A DNA stretch of 64,000 nt from Blautia sp. MSJ-19 (lineage in GTDB: Bacteria > Bacillota > Clostridia > Lachnospirales > Lachnospiraceae). The translations under genes were made by a program, and so were the position numbers. The DNA lies in contig NZ_JAHLQA010000005.1 of NCBI RefSeq assembly GCF_018918125.1, positions 62,001-126,000 of the forward strand, written 5' to 3'. Below the pieces are notes generated by a model. The model ran no database searches. It saw only the letters and a program-made list of their open reading frames with translations, and was not told the origin of the DNA. Shown piece after piece: positions 8,063 through 16,555 of the stretch (positions within the stretch are counted from its first letter, which is position 1; each line of letters begins with the position of its first letter).

Positions 8063-9208
8063 ATGGATAAAAGAAAAAAGAAAACTTCTCCGCTTAGAAT
8101 TGCGGTTCTTGGACACAAAACAATTCCAAGCCGCCAGGGTGGAGTTGAGATCGTAGTGGAAGAACTGACTGTCCGCATGGCAAAGATGGGACATAAGATT
8201 ACGGTATATAATCGTAGCGGACACCATGTGAGCGGCAAAGAATTTGACGAAAAGAGATTAAAAGAATATAAAGGCATTCGTATGAAATATGTACCGACAA
8301 TAGACAAAAAGGGACTGGCAGCGATGAGTGCTTCCTTTTTTGCGGCGGTTGCGGCAGCCTTTGGGAGATATGATGTGGTACATTTTCATGCAGAAGGACC
8401 GTGCGCAATGCTGTGGCTGCCAAAATTATTTGGAAAGCGTTGTATAGCTACTGTACATGGACTGGATCACCAGAGAGCAAAATGGGGCAAACTGGCCAGT
8501 ACCTATATTATGCTTGGTGAAAAATGTGCGGTCAGATTTGCGGATGAGATCATTGTATTAAGTGAAGGCGTACAGAACTATTTTAAAGAAACTTATGGAC
8601 GGGACACAAAATTCATTCCTAATGGAGTAAACCGTCCGGTCATCAGAGAGCCGGAACTCATCAGAGAAAAATTCGGACTAGAAAAAGATGATTATATCCT
8701 GTTCCTGGGCAGACTTGTTCCGGAAAAAGGAATCGCTTATCTGATCGAGGCATTCAAAAAAGTTAATACGGACAAGAAATTAGTTATTGCAGGCGGCAGC
8801 TCCGACACAGATGAATTTGCAGGTCAGCTAAAAGAAATGGCAAAAGGTGACGACAGAATTCTCTTTACCGGATTTGTACAGGGACAGATGCTGGATGAAC
8901 TGTACAGCAATGCTTATATCTACAGCCTTCCGAGTGATCTGGAGGGAATGCCGCTCAGTCTGCTGGAAGCAATGAGCTATGGTAATTGCTGCCTGGTTTC
9001 TGATATAGATGAATGTGCGTCTGTAGTAGAAGATAAAGCAATCGTATTTAAGAAAAGCAATGTGGCAGATTTGCAGAGCAAACTTCAGGAAGCATGTGAT
9101 GATGCAGAACAGGTCCGGAAATACAAAGATGCTGCAGCAGATTATATTTGCGGCAAGTACAACTGGGATGATGTTGTGAAGAGAACGCTGCAGTTATACA
9201 GGAGATAA
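8063..9208 (+). CDS. glycosyltransferase family 4 (GT-B fold)
   Basis: The 381-residue cytoplasmic enzyme has the glycine-rich N-terminal start of GT-B enzymes (GHKTIPSRQGGVE). Its C-terminal half has the family 4 signature, including FLGRLVPEKGIAYLIEAF and a DLEGMPLSLLEAMSYG segment with the catalytic-site E-x7-E-type motif. It should transfer a sugar from a nucleotide sugar to the lipid-linked glycan; donor and linkage cannot be read. The N-terminus resembles those of rhamnosyltransferase-like proteins. GAGGAAG two bases before ATG 8063 decides the start over 8045. It forms a two-gene unit with the acyltransferase that follows 3 bases later, behind promoter P1. Confidence 0.88.
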   Translation: MDKRKKKTSPLRIAVLGHKTIPSRQGGVEIVVEELTVRMAKMGHKITVYNRSGHHVSGKEFDEKRLKEYKGIRMKYVPTIDKKGLAAMSASFFAAVAAAFGRYDVVHFHAEGPCAMLWLPKLFGKRCIATVHGLDHQRAKWGKLASTYIMLGEKCAVRFADEIIVLSEGVQNYFKETYGRDTKFIPNGVNRPVIREPELIREKFGLEKDDYILFLGRLVPEKGIAYLIEAFKKVNTDKKLVIAGGSSDTDEFAGQLKEMAKGDDRILFTGFVQGQMLDELYSNAYIYSLPSDLEGMPLSLLEAMSYGNCCLVSDIDECASVVEDKAIVFKKSNVADLQSKLQEACDDAEQVRKYKDAAADYICGKYNWDDVVKRTLQLYRR

Positions 9209-9211
9209 ACG

Positions 9212-10186
9212 ATGAAAAAGAAACATTATGGAGCAATTGACGGATTGCGGATGATTGCCGCTTTTGGCATTGTGATGATGCATATGAGCACAAACAACAA
9301 CTACGAGATAGAAGGCTTTGTGTATAACCGGATCATTCCGTCCTTTACCAATTTTGTATATTTGTTTATGGTTGTATCTGCCTTTGGCATGTGCTGCGGG
9401 TATTATCAGAAAGTCTTAAACAACCAGATTTCCTGGTCAGACTTTTACGGCAAGCGATTTAAGAAAATTCTTCCGTTTTTTGGCCTGCTTGTTTTGATCG
9501 ATGTAGTCATGTCTCATTCTCTGGGAAGCTTATGTGAGGGTTTTGCAGACCTGACGCTGGTGTTTGGATTTTTGCCGGCCGACAGCATTTCGGTAATCGG
9601 TGTTGGATGGTTTTTGGGACTGGTCTTTGTGTTCTATCTGATATTTCCGTTCTTCTGTGTCCTTATCGAGAACAAAAGAAGAGCGTGGATGGCTTTTGGC
9701 GTGAGCCTGATTTACAATTTTGTGTGTATTTGTTATTTTGACGTCGGAAGAAAAAATATCCTGTACAGTGCATGCTTTTTCCTGGCAGGCGGACTGATTT
9801 ATCTTTACAGAAATCAGATTGCCCGTTTTAATTCATGGATCATGCTGGGAGCAGCATGGATCAGTATCGTGCTTTATTATGTGATCGGCGGATATTCTGT
9901 GATGAACCTCCTGGTGTCTGCGATGTTACTGATGTATGCGATCACAAAAACGGGAGGACTTCTGGATAACAGAGTTACGAAATTCTTCAGTGGAATCAGC
10001 ATGGAGATCTATCTGTCCCATATGTTTATCTTTCGTGTGATTGAAAAGCTGGGTATCCATACAGTATTAGGAAATGGCTGGCTTCAGTATATAGTTACTG
10101 TGGTTGTTGTAATTGCGGGAGCTTCTGTCTTCGCAATCGTAATGCAGAAAATATTTAACGGTATTTCGAAGAAGTTAGCCGCATGA
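9212..10186 (+). CDS. membrane acyltransferase family 3 (OafA/NolL-like)
   Basis: This 324-residue integral membrane protein has about ten hydrophobic segments. It carries the family 3 signature at its N-terminus, DGLRMIAAFGIVMMH, with the conserved Arg13 and His24. The family moves acetyl or other acyl groups from the cytoplasm to sugars on the outside of the membrane. Here it probably O-acylates the polysaccharide built by this cluster or a wall polymer. It follows the GT4 gene by three bases and is the last gene before a second promoter. Confidence 0.85.
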   Translation: MKKKHYGAIDGLRMIAAFGIVMMHMSTNNNYEIEGFVYNRIIPSFTNFVYLFMVVSAFGMCCGYYQKVLNNQISWSDFYGKRFKKILPFFGLLVLIDVVMSHSLGSLCEGFADLTLVFGFLPADSISVIGVGWFLGLVFVFYLIFPFFCVLIENKRRAWMAFGVSLIYNFVCICYFDVGRKNILYSACFFLAGGLIYLYRNQIARFNSWIMLGAAWISIVLYYVIGGYSVMNLLVSAMLLMYAITKTGGLLDNRVTKFFSGISMEIYLSHMFIFRVIEKLGIHTVLGNGWLQYIVTVVVVIAGASVFAIVMQKIFNGISKKLAA

Positions 10187-10245
10187 AAGGGCCTGAAGCA
10201 GACACAGATGACAAAAATTGTGGGGAAGGGCACACAAGATATATG

Positions 10246-10274
10246 TTGACGAATTGTGTCATAAAAGGTAGAAT
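10246..10274 (+). promoter_or_regulatory. sigma-A promoter P2, near-copy of P1
   Basis: TTGACG at 10246-10251 and TAGAAT at 10269-10274 have a 17-base spacer differing from that of P1 at a single base. The sequence upstream (AAGATATATG against AAGATAAATG) and the start of the leader (GAAACGAA) are also shared. It drives the long run that begins with the initiating transferase. Confidence 0.82.
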
Positions 10275-10315
10275 AAGACGAAGAAACGAAAAAAATAAAA
10301 AAATGGAGTGAGCGT

Positions 10316-11767
10316 ATGTATCGAAAATCCCCGCAAGGGTGGCTAAAGCACTGGGATTTTGTGCTGCTGGACATCATCAGTCTTCAAATCGCATTTGTTA
10401 TAGCGTATATGCTTCGACTGGGAACGGAGAATCCGTACAGCAGTCAGGTATACCGGATGGAGGCGTTTGTATTTGTTCTGTGCCAGATTGCAGTGATGTT
10501 TCTCGGGCAGTCTTATCAGAATATACTCAGACGAGGATATTATATAGAGTTTACCAAGACTGCACAGCATGTTCTGATGGTCATGCTTCTGGCAGTCCTG
10601 TATCTTTTTGCAGTTCAGCAGTCGGCAGACTATTCAAGACTGACACTTTTTTATACGGCAGTCTTATATCTTCTGATTGCGTATGTCCTGCGAATCTGGC
10701 GCAAACATTATGTGCTGCGCAAAAATGCCAGTGACAAAAAAGAAAAATCCATGGTTGTGGTCGTATACTCGTCAGAGGCAGAAGAGACACTGCAGAGAAT
10801 CATGAGCGGACCGATTCAGGATTTTGCGATCACAGGCATTGCATTACTGGATGAAAACTGCATTGCCACGGAGATTTCCGGCATTCCGGTAATCGGAAAT
10901 ATCAATACCGTAGAAGAATACCTCTGCCATGAATGGGTAGATGAAGTTTTCGTAAAGATCAGTGAGAATGTACCGTATCCGAAAAATCTGATCGAGGAAA
11001 TGAAGACGATGGGGCTGACGATCCATCTTAGCCTTGGTGAACTGGAACAGTCGCTCAGCGGAAAAAATTTCGTAGAAAAAATTGGTGACTATTCCGTTGT
11101 TACATCCACGATCAATACGGTTTCTCTGAAACAGATGATGTATAAGAGACTGCTGGATATTGCTGGCGGTATTGTCGGATGCCTGATCACACTGCTTCTG
11201 ATCGTGATCATTGGACCGATGATCTACATAAAATCTCCGGGACCGATTTTCTTTTCGCAGGTTCGTATCGGTAAAAACGGAAAGAAATTCAAGATTTACA
11301 AATTCCGAAGCATGTATATGGATGCGGAGGAACGCAAGGCTGAGCTGATGAGCCAGAACAAAATGGATGGACTGATGTTCAAGATGGACTATGATCCACG
11401 AATCATCGGCAGTGAGAAAAAAGACAAAAATGGTAATCCAAAAGGAATCGGAAACTTTATCCGTAAGACTTCTCTGGATGAATTTCCACAGTTCTGGAAT
11501 GTCCTTAAAGGCGATATGAGTCTTGTAGGAACAAGACCGCCGACAGTGGATGAGTGGGAACAGTATGAACTCCATCACAGAAGCCGTATGTCCACAAAAC
11601 CGGGTATCACAGGCATGTGGCAGGCGAGCGGCCGAAGCGACATTACAGACTTCGAGGAAGTTGTTCGTCTGGATACAGAGTATATCGAAAACTGGTCGAT
11701 CGGAATGGATTTCAGAATCCTTCTCAAGACAGTTACATCTGTGTTAAAGGGTGAAGGATCTGTTTGA
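10316..11767 (+). CDS. polyprenyl-phosphate sugar-1-phosphate transferase initiating the first glycan
   Basis: The protein has 483 residues. The N-terminal part has four to five membrane helices, followed by a nucleotide-binding-like domain and another membrane segment near residue 290. The C-terminal part is the bacterial sugar transferase domain (PF02397 type) with GPIFFSQVRIGKNGKKFKIY, KFRSM, the catalytic Asp-Glu pair in SLDEFPQ, and GDMSLVGTRPPT. Such enzymes (WbaP/WcaJ/CpsE group) attach the first sugar phosphate, often glucose or galactose, to undecaprenyl phosphate. It has its own promoter 42 bases upstream and opens the main operon. The usual GPRP is GTRP here, which keeps the arginine. 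Confidence 0.92.
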   Translation: MYRKSPQGWLKHWDFVLLDIISLQIAFVIAYMLRLGTENPYSSQVYRMEAFVFVLCQIAVMFLGQSYQNILRRGYYIEFTKTAQHVLMVMLLAVLYLFAVQQSADYSRLTLFYTAVLYLLIAYVLRIWRKHYVLRKNASDKKEKSMVVVVYSSEAEETLQRIMSGPIQDFAITGIALLDENCIATEISGIPVIGNINTVEEYLCHEWVDEVFVKISENVPYPKNLIEEMKTMGLTIHLSLGELEQSLSGKNFVEKIGDYSVVTSTINTVSLKQMMYKRLLDIAGGIVGCLITLLLIVIIGPMIYIKSPGPIFFSQVRIGKNGKKFKIYKFRSMYMDAEERKAELMSQNKMDGLMFKMDYDPRIIGSEKKDKNGNPKGIGNFIRKTSLDEFPQFWNVLKGDMSLVGTRPPTVDEWEQYELHHRSRMSTKPGITGMWQASGRSDITDFEEVVRLDTEYIENWSIGMDFRILLKTVTSVLKGEGSV

Positions 11768-11804
11768 TGAGGAACCATATGTCCAAAAGTAAAGAATCTC
11801 TATT

Positions 11805-11876
11805 ATTACGCTGGTTGTCAAACCGGCGTAATTGTGCGATAATAAGATTATTATAGATTTCCGGACAGCGGAAATC
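11805..11876 (+). promoter_or_regulatory. two consecutive hairpins in the leader of the epimerase gene
   Basis: A 12-bp stem (11805-11816 with 11821-11832, loop GTCA) is followed by a perfect 8-bp stem GATTTCCG/CGGAAATC (11856-11863 with 11869-11876, loop GACAG). Neither has a T-run, so they are not standard terminators. They may stabilise or process the message between the initiating transferase and the epimerase. Confidence 0.5.
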
Positions 11877-11906
11877 GCGGGGGACAAATTATTTGGAGGA
11901 ATATAG

Positions 11907-12956
11907 ATGAGTACAGTAACTTTAGAAAATAAAACGATTTTAGTCACAGGTGCAGCCGGGTTTATCGGTTCCAACCTGGTGAAACGAATTTATCAGGAAA
12001 CATCGTCAGTCACAGTGATCGGTATTGATAATATGAATGATTACTATGATGTGGCCTTAAAGGATTTTCGTTTGAATGAGCTGACCAAGTATCCTACATT
12101 TACCTTTATCAAGGGAAACATCGCTGATAAGGCACTGATCACAGAAGTGTTCGAAAAATACAAACCGTCTGTAGTCGTTAACCTTGCAGCACAGGCTGGT
12201 GTGCGTTACTCTATCACCAATCCGGATGCATATGTGGAATCCAACCTGGTCGGCTTCTTTAATATTCTGGAAGCCTGTCGCCATTGCGAGAATCTGGAGC
12301 ATCTTGTTTACGCGTCTTCTTCCAGTGTTTACGGCTCCAACAAAAAAGTACCGTACAGCACAGAGGACAAGGTAGATAATCCGGTCAGCCTTTATGCTGC
12401 AACCAAGAAATCCAATGAGCTGATGGCGCATGCGTATTCCAAACTTTACAATATTCCTTCTACCGGTCTGCGCTTCTTTACGGTATACGGTCCTGCAGGA
12501 CGTCCGGATATGGCTTATTTCGGATTTACCAACAAGTTAAGAAACAACGAAACCATCAAGATCTTTAACTACGGCAATTGCAAGCGAGATTTTACATATG
12601 TGGATGATATTGTTGAAGGTGTTGTCCGCGTCATGAAGAAAGCTCCGGATAAGAAAAACGGAGAAGATGGTTTACCGATCCCTCCTTATGCAGTTTACAA
12701 CATCGGCAATCAGAATCCGGAAAATCTGCTGGATTTTGTACAGATCCTGAGTGAGGAACTGGTACGTGCAGGTGTATTGCCGGAGGACTATGATTTTGAG
12801 GCACACAAAGAGCTGGTTCCGATGCAGCCGGGAGATGTTCCGGTAACTTATGCAGATACCAGCGCCCTGGAGCGTGATTTCGGATATAAACCTTCCACCA
12901 GTCTGAGAGACGGATTAAGAAAATTCGCCGAGTGGTATGCTGAATTTTACAGATAA
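11907..12956 (+). CDS. UDP-glucuronate 4-epimerase (extended short-chain dehydrogenase)
   Basis: The 349-residue enzyme has the NAD-binding motif GAAGFIGS at residues 15-22, a YASSSSVYG serine strand and a catalytic Tyr-x3-Lys in LYAATKKS. The FFTVYGPAGRPDMAYFGF segment is characteristic of the UDP-glucuronate 4-epimerase branch (GAE/CapI/LpsL). It makes UDP-galacturonate from UDP-glucuronate, so the glycan likely contains galacturonic acid. GGAGG precedes the start at 8 bases. The UDP-glucose dehydrogenase that would supply UDP-glucuronate is not in the window. Confidence 0.9.
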   Translation: MSTVTLENKTILVTGAAGFIGSNLVKRIYQETSSVTVIGIDNMNDYYDVALKDFRLNELTKYPTFTFIKGNIADKALITEVFEKYKPSVVVNLAAQAGVRYSITNPDAYVESNLVGFFNILEACRHCENLEHLVYASSSSVYGSNKKVPYSTEDKVDNPVSLYAATKKSNELMAHAYSKLYNIPSTGLRFFTVYGPAGRPDMAYFGFTNKLRNNETIKIFNYGNCKRDFTYVDDIVEGVVRVMKKAPDKKNGEDGLPIPPYAVYNIGNQNPENLLDFVQILSEELVRAGVLPEDYDFEAHKELVPMQPGDVPVTYADTSALERDFGYKPSTSLRDGLRKFAEWYAEFYR

Positions 12957-12971
12957 AAAGAGGGATGAAAG

Positions 12972-14219
12972 ATGAGAATTTTACTGGTTAATTATAGATA
13001 TTTTATTTCTGGCGGACCTGAAAAATATATGTTCAACATTAAGAAAATGTTGGAGGACAATGGTCACGAAGTGATTCCGTTTTCTATCCATTCGAACAAA
13101 AACGTGGAGACAGAGTATTCCAAATATTTTGTAGAACCGATCGGCAGCCGTGATGCGACATATTTCGAGGAGTGCAAAAAGACACCGAAGGTTATCTGGC
13201 AGATGCTGACGCGAAGTGTTTACTCTACAGAAGTGGAAAAAGCTATCAAGAAAGAAATCAAAGATGTAAAGCCGGATCTGGTTTATATCATTCATTTTGT
13301 AAATAAGCTTTCACCAAGCGTAATCACTGGAGCCAAAAAAATGGGAGTTCCGGTGGTGTCAAGACTGTCGGACTATTTCCTGCTGTGCCCGAGATTTGAC
13401 TTTATGTACAACAAGAAACCATGTGAGGAATGTCTCACAAAGGGATACATGACCTGCATTAAGAAAAGATGTGTAAAAGGTTCTCTGTTTGCATCAGTTG
13501 TCCGTGTTTTCTCAATGAAAGTACACAAAATGCTGAATGTATACAAGGATGTGGATGCATTTATCACACCATCAGAGTTTTTGAGAAAGAAACTGATTGA
13601 AAATGGTTTTGACGAGAAGAAGATTACCTGTATCCCGACATTTACTGCCAGCAAATCTGAAGTAGGAGAGCCTCAGATTGGTCAGTATGGTCTGTATTTT
13701 GGACGAGTTACCGAAGAAAAAGGTGTTGATACCGTTGTTAAAGCATATGAAATGATGCCGGATCGTCAGGTAAAGATCATGGGTGATGATACCACTGACG
13801 AAGCAAAACGCTTAAAAGCATATGTCCAGGAAAAAAAGATCAAAAATGTCGAATTTGTTGGATTTAAAGCTGGTGAGGAACTGGAAAATATCATAAAAGG
13901 AGCGAGATTTACATTAATCCCTTCCATATGGTATGATAATCTTCCGAACACAGCACTGGAATCCTTCCAGTATTCCAAACCGGTCATTGCAAGTGATATC
14001 GGAAGCCTGCCGGAGCTGGTTCTGGACGGAGTAAACGGTTATCTGTTCAAACCTGCAGATGCCCAGGAACTGTGCAAGAAAATTGCATTGCTGGATGATG
14101 ATACAGTAGTTGAAAAAATGGGTGCCGAGAGCAGAAAACGTCTGGAGAATCGATTTGCACCTAAAACACATTATGATGCATTGATGAATGTGTTTGACAG
14201 AGTAAGAAAAGGAAAGTGA
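12972..14219 (+). CDS. glycosyltransferase family 4
   Basis: The 415-residue GT-B protein starts with LLVNYRYFISGGPEKYMFN, a donor-acceptor loop typical of family 4. It has YFGRVTEEKGVDTVVKAYE and PSIWYDNLPNTALESFQYSK in the C-terminal half, which hold the nucleotide-sugar site. A cysteine cluster in the middle (CPRFDF...CEECLTKGYMTCIKKRC) is typical of a subgroup of these enzymes in Clostridia. It follows the epimerase by 15 bases and precedes the radical SAM gene by 9 bases. Sugar specificity is unknown. Confidence 0.88.
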   Translation: MRILLVNYRYFISGGPEKYMFNIKKMLEDNGHEVIPFSIHSNKNVETEYSKYFVEPIGSRDATYFEECKKTPKVIWQMLTRSVYSTEVEKAIKKEIKDVKPDLVYIIHFVNKLSPSVITGAKKMGVPVVSRLSDYFLLCPRFDFMYNKKPCEECLTKGYMTCIKKRCVKGSLFASVVRVFSMKVHKMLNVYKDVDAFITPSEFLRKKLIENGFDEKKITCIPTFTASKSEVGEPQIGQYGLYFGRVTEEKGVDTVVKAYEMMPDRQVKIMGDDTTDEAKRLKAYVQEKKIKNVEFVGFKAGEELENIIKGARFTLIPSIWYDNLPNTALESFQYSKPVIASDIGSLPELVLDGVNGYLFKPADAQELCKKIALLDDDTVVEKMGAESRKRLENRFAPKTHYDALMNVFDRVRKGK

Positions 14220-14228
14220 GAGTAAAAA

Positions 14229-15404
14229 ATGTCTGAAGAAAAGAAATTAAATGGTACAGTTATTGTTACTTATCGTTGTAATGCGCGCTGTTCCATGTGT
14301 AATCGTTATAAAGCACCTTCCAAACCGGAAGAAGAAATCGGAATTGAAACAATCAGGAAGCTGCCTAAGATGTACTTTACCAACATCACCGGTGGAGAAC
14401 CGTTTATCCGTACTGACCTGAAGGATATTGTACGTGAGCTGTACAAAAAATCCGATCGTATCGTTATCTCTACAAATGGTTTCTTTACAGACCGTATCGT
14501 TGATCTGTGTAAAGAATTCCCTCAGATCGGTATCCGTATCTCTATCGAGGGACTGGAACAGACAAATAACGAGATCCGTGGTCTGCAGAACGGCTATCAG
14601 CGTGGTTACAGCACACTGAAAAAACTGCGCGAGATGGGCATGAAAGACGTTGGATTCGGTATGACTGTACAGGACAAAAACGCTCCGGACTTAGTTCCAC
14701 TGTACAAGATTTCCAATGAAATGGGTATGGAGTTCGCAACCGCAAGCCTTCATAACAGTTTCTATTTCGTTGAGGCAAAAAATATTATCAAAGACCGTCC
14801 GATGGTCGCAAAGAACTTTGAAAACCTGGTAAATGAACTGCTTCGCAGCAACAGCCCTAAGAAATGGTTCCGTGCGTACTTTAACCATGGTCTGATCAAC
14901 TATATTTACGGTCAGAAACGTCTGCTGCCTTGTGACATGAGTTTCGATACATTCTTTATTGATCCATATGGTGATGTTATGCCTTGTAACGGTACCAAGG
15001 ACAAAGAAGTTATGGGTAATCTGAACAGCCAGAGCTGGGATGAACTGTGGAACAGCCCACAGGCAGAGGAAGTTCGTAAAAAAGTTCGTTGCTGTGACCG
15101 TGACTGCTGGATGATCGGAAGTGTAAGTCCCGCCATGCATAAATATATCTGGAAGCCGGCGACCTGGGTTCTGGTTCACAAATTCAAAGCCCTGTTCAGC
15201 AAACATCCGTACAGCATGTACGAGCTGAAAGTCTGCCGTGACTACCGTGACGGAAAAGTCACAAAAGAAGAGCTGGATAAATGCAGTACCTGTGACATGA
15301 ACTGCGTGATCAACAATGGTCTGAGTGAGGCATCCAAAGAGCAGCTGAAACATAAGACCGGTGAAGAGATCGTAGATGCAGATATTGCAGAACAGATGAA
15401 ATAG
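14229..15404 (+). CDS. radical SAM protein with SPASM-like C-terminal cysteines
   Basis: The 391-residue protein has the radical SAM cluster motif C17-x3-C21-x2-C24 (CNARCSMC) and a GGEPF glycine motif for S-adenosylmethionine. The C-terminal half has CDMSF, PCNGTKDKEVMGNL, CCDRDC and CSTCDMNC, which look like ligands for one or two further iron-sulfur clusters as in SPASM or Twitch proteins. It sits tightly between two glycosyltransferase genes (9 and 14 bases), so it is cotranscribed with them. A role in modifying a sugar, a nucleotide sugar or a lipid-linked intermediate is an inference. No small peptide gene that would suggest a RiPP substrate was seen next to it. The exact reaction is unknown. 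Confidence 0.85.
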   Translation: MSEEKKLNGTVIVTYRCNARCSMCNRYKAPSKPEEEIGIETIRKLPKMYFTNITGGEPFIRTDLKDIVRELYKKSDRIVISTNGFFTDRIVDLCKEFPQIGIRISIEGLEQTNNEIRGLQNGYQRGYSTLKKLREMGMKDVGFGMTVQDKNAPDLVPLYKISNEMGMEFATASLHNSFYFVEAKNIIKDRPMVAKNFENLVNELLRSNSPKKWFRAYFNHGLINYIYGQKRLLPCDMSFDTFFIDPYGDVMPCNGTKDKEVMGNLNSQSWDELWNSPQAEEVRKKVRCCDRDCWMIGSVSPAMHKYIWKPATWVLVHKFKALFSKHPYSMYELKVCRDYRDGKVTKEELDKCSTCDMNCVINNGLSEASKEQLKHKTGEEIVDADIAEQMK

Positions 15405-15418
15405 TGAGGCCATAATAG

Positions 15419-16507
15419 ATGAATATTTTACATTTGGAATATTCTGGAGGAACCGGAGGAATTGAAAAATTATGTAAAGATATTGCCCTGAATGCCAAAG
15501 AGGATAAGCATTGCTTCCTGTTTGTGCATGAGGGTGGCAGATTTTTCGACGAAATGCAAAAGGAATCTCTGGATGTTCAATGCCTGAAATTCGGAAACAA
15601 AGATATCGTCAGGCTTTATTCAGCTGTTAAAAAAACAGTACAGGAAAAGAAAATCGATGCGATCATCATTCATCATCCTGCACCATTGATCTGGCTGTCT
15701 ATGCTGCTGTATCTGAGCCTGCCGCATACCGCCAGGGTCCTTGTATACGCGCATAATGTATATGAGGTGATCACGGTACAGAACAAATTCAAACGAGTTA
15801 TCTACAATAAACTTCTGGCAAAATGTGATGGAGTAGTTGCTATCTCTGAATTTGTAAAAGATACATTTCTGTCAAATGCTCCGCTGACAGACAAAAAAGT
15901 CTGTGTTATTTACAATGGCATTGAATGTCCGGATGAATGCACCATTTCAGATGGAACTCTTCATGATCCGCTGAGAATCATCTATGTTGGCCGTCTGATC
16001 GAGGAGAAGGGTGTCCAGGTCCTTTTAAAAGCCCTGTCCCTTATAAAGGAAAAGGTTCCTTTTGAGACACAGATCGTAGGAGACGGTCCATATAGACCAA
16101 CTTTGGAAGCATTAAAAAAAGACCTGAAACTTGAAGAAAGTGTACAGTTCTGTGGAAACCAGAGCAATGTTAATGAACGATTGCAGCAGGCAGATCTTTT
16201 TATACATCCATGTGTATGGAATGAAGCGTTCGGACTTACCATTGCAGAGGCTCTGAGCTATGGAAAAATCTGTATAGCTACGCGTCGTGGAGCAATTCCT
16301 GAGATCATACAGGATGGAGAAAATGGTTTTCTGGTAGATTCAGAAAATCCGGAAATGATGGCAGAAAAAATAGAGTATGTCTATAAGACGATGACAGAAG
16401 AACAGCGCCTGAAAATCCGACAGAATGCAGTGCTGCGTGCACAGGATTTCAAGATCGAAAATCTGATCAGTCAGCTGCATGATTATATCAGCAGCCTGAA
16501 ACAGTGA
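15419..16507 (+). CDS. glycosyltransferase family 4
   Basis: The 362-residue GT-B enzyme has the N-terminal SGGTGGIEKLCKDIA loop. Its C-terminal half has IYVGRLIEEKGVQVLLKALS and HPCVWNEAFGLTIAEALSYG, the E-x7-E-type donor site. It should extend the lipid-linked oligosaccharide on the cytoplasmic face of the membrane. The start follows GTGAGG, a modest ribosome site. Confidence 0.9.
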   Translation: MNILHLEYSGGTGGIEKLCKDIALNAKEDKHCFLFVHEGGRFFDEMQKESLDVQCLKFGNKDIVRLYSAVKKTVQEKKIDAIIIHHPAPLIWLSMLLYLSLPHTARVLVYAHNVYEVITVQNKFKRVIYNKLLAKCDGVVAISEFVKDTFLSNAPLTDKKVCVIYNGIECPDECTISDGTLHDPLRIIYVGRLIEEKGVQVLLKALSLIKEKVPFETQIVGDGPYRPTLEALKKDLKLEESVQFCGNQSNVNERLQQADLFIHPCVWNEAFGLTIAEALSYGKICIATRRGAIPEIIQDGENGFLVDSENPEMMAEKIEYVYKTMTEEQRLKIRQNAVLRAQDFKIENLISQLHDYISSLKQ

Positions 16508-16555
16508 TACCTGACTGTTTTTGTGCTGCTGTACAACGAGAAGGAGTAATGGAAA

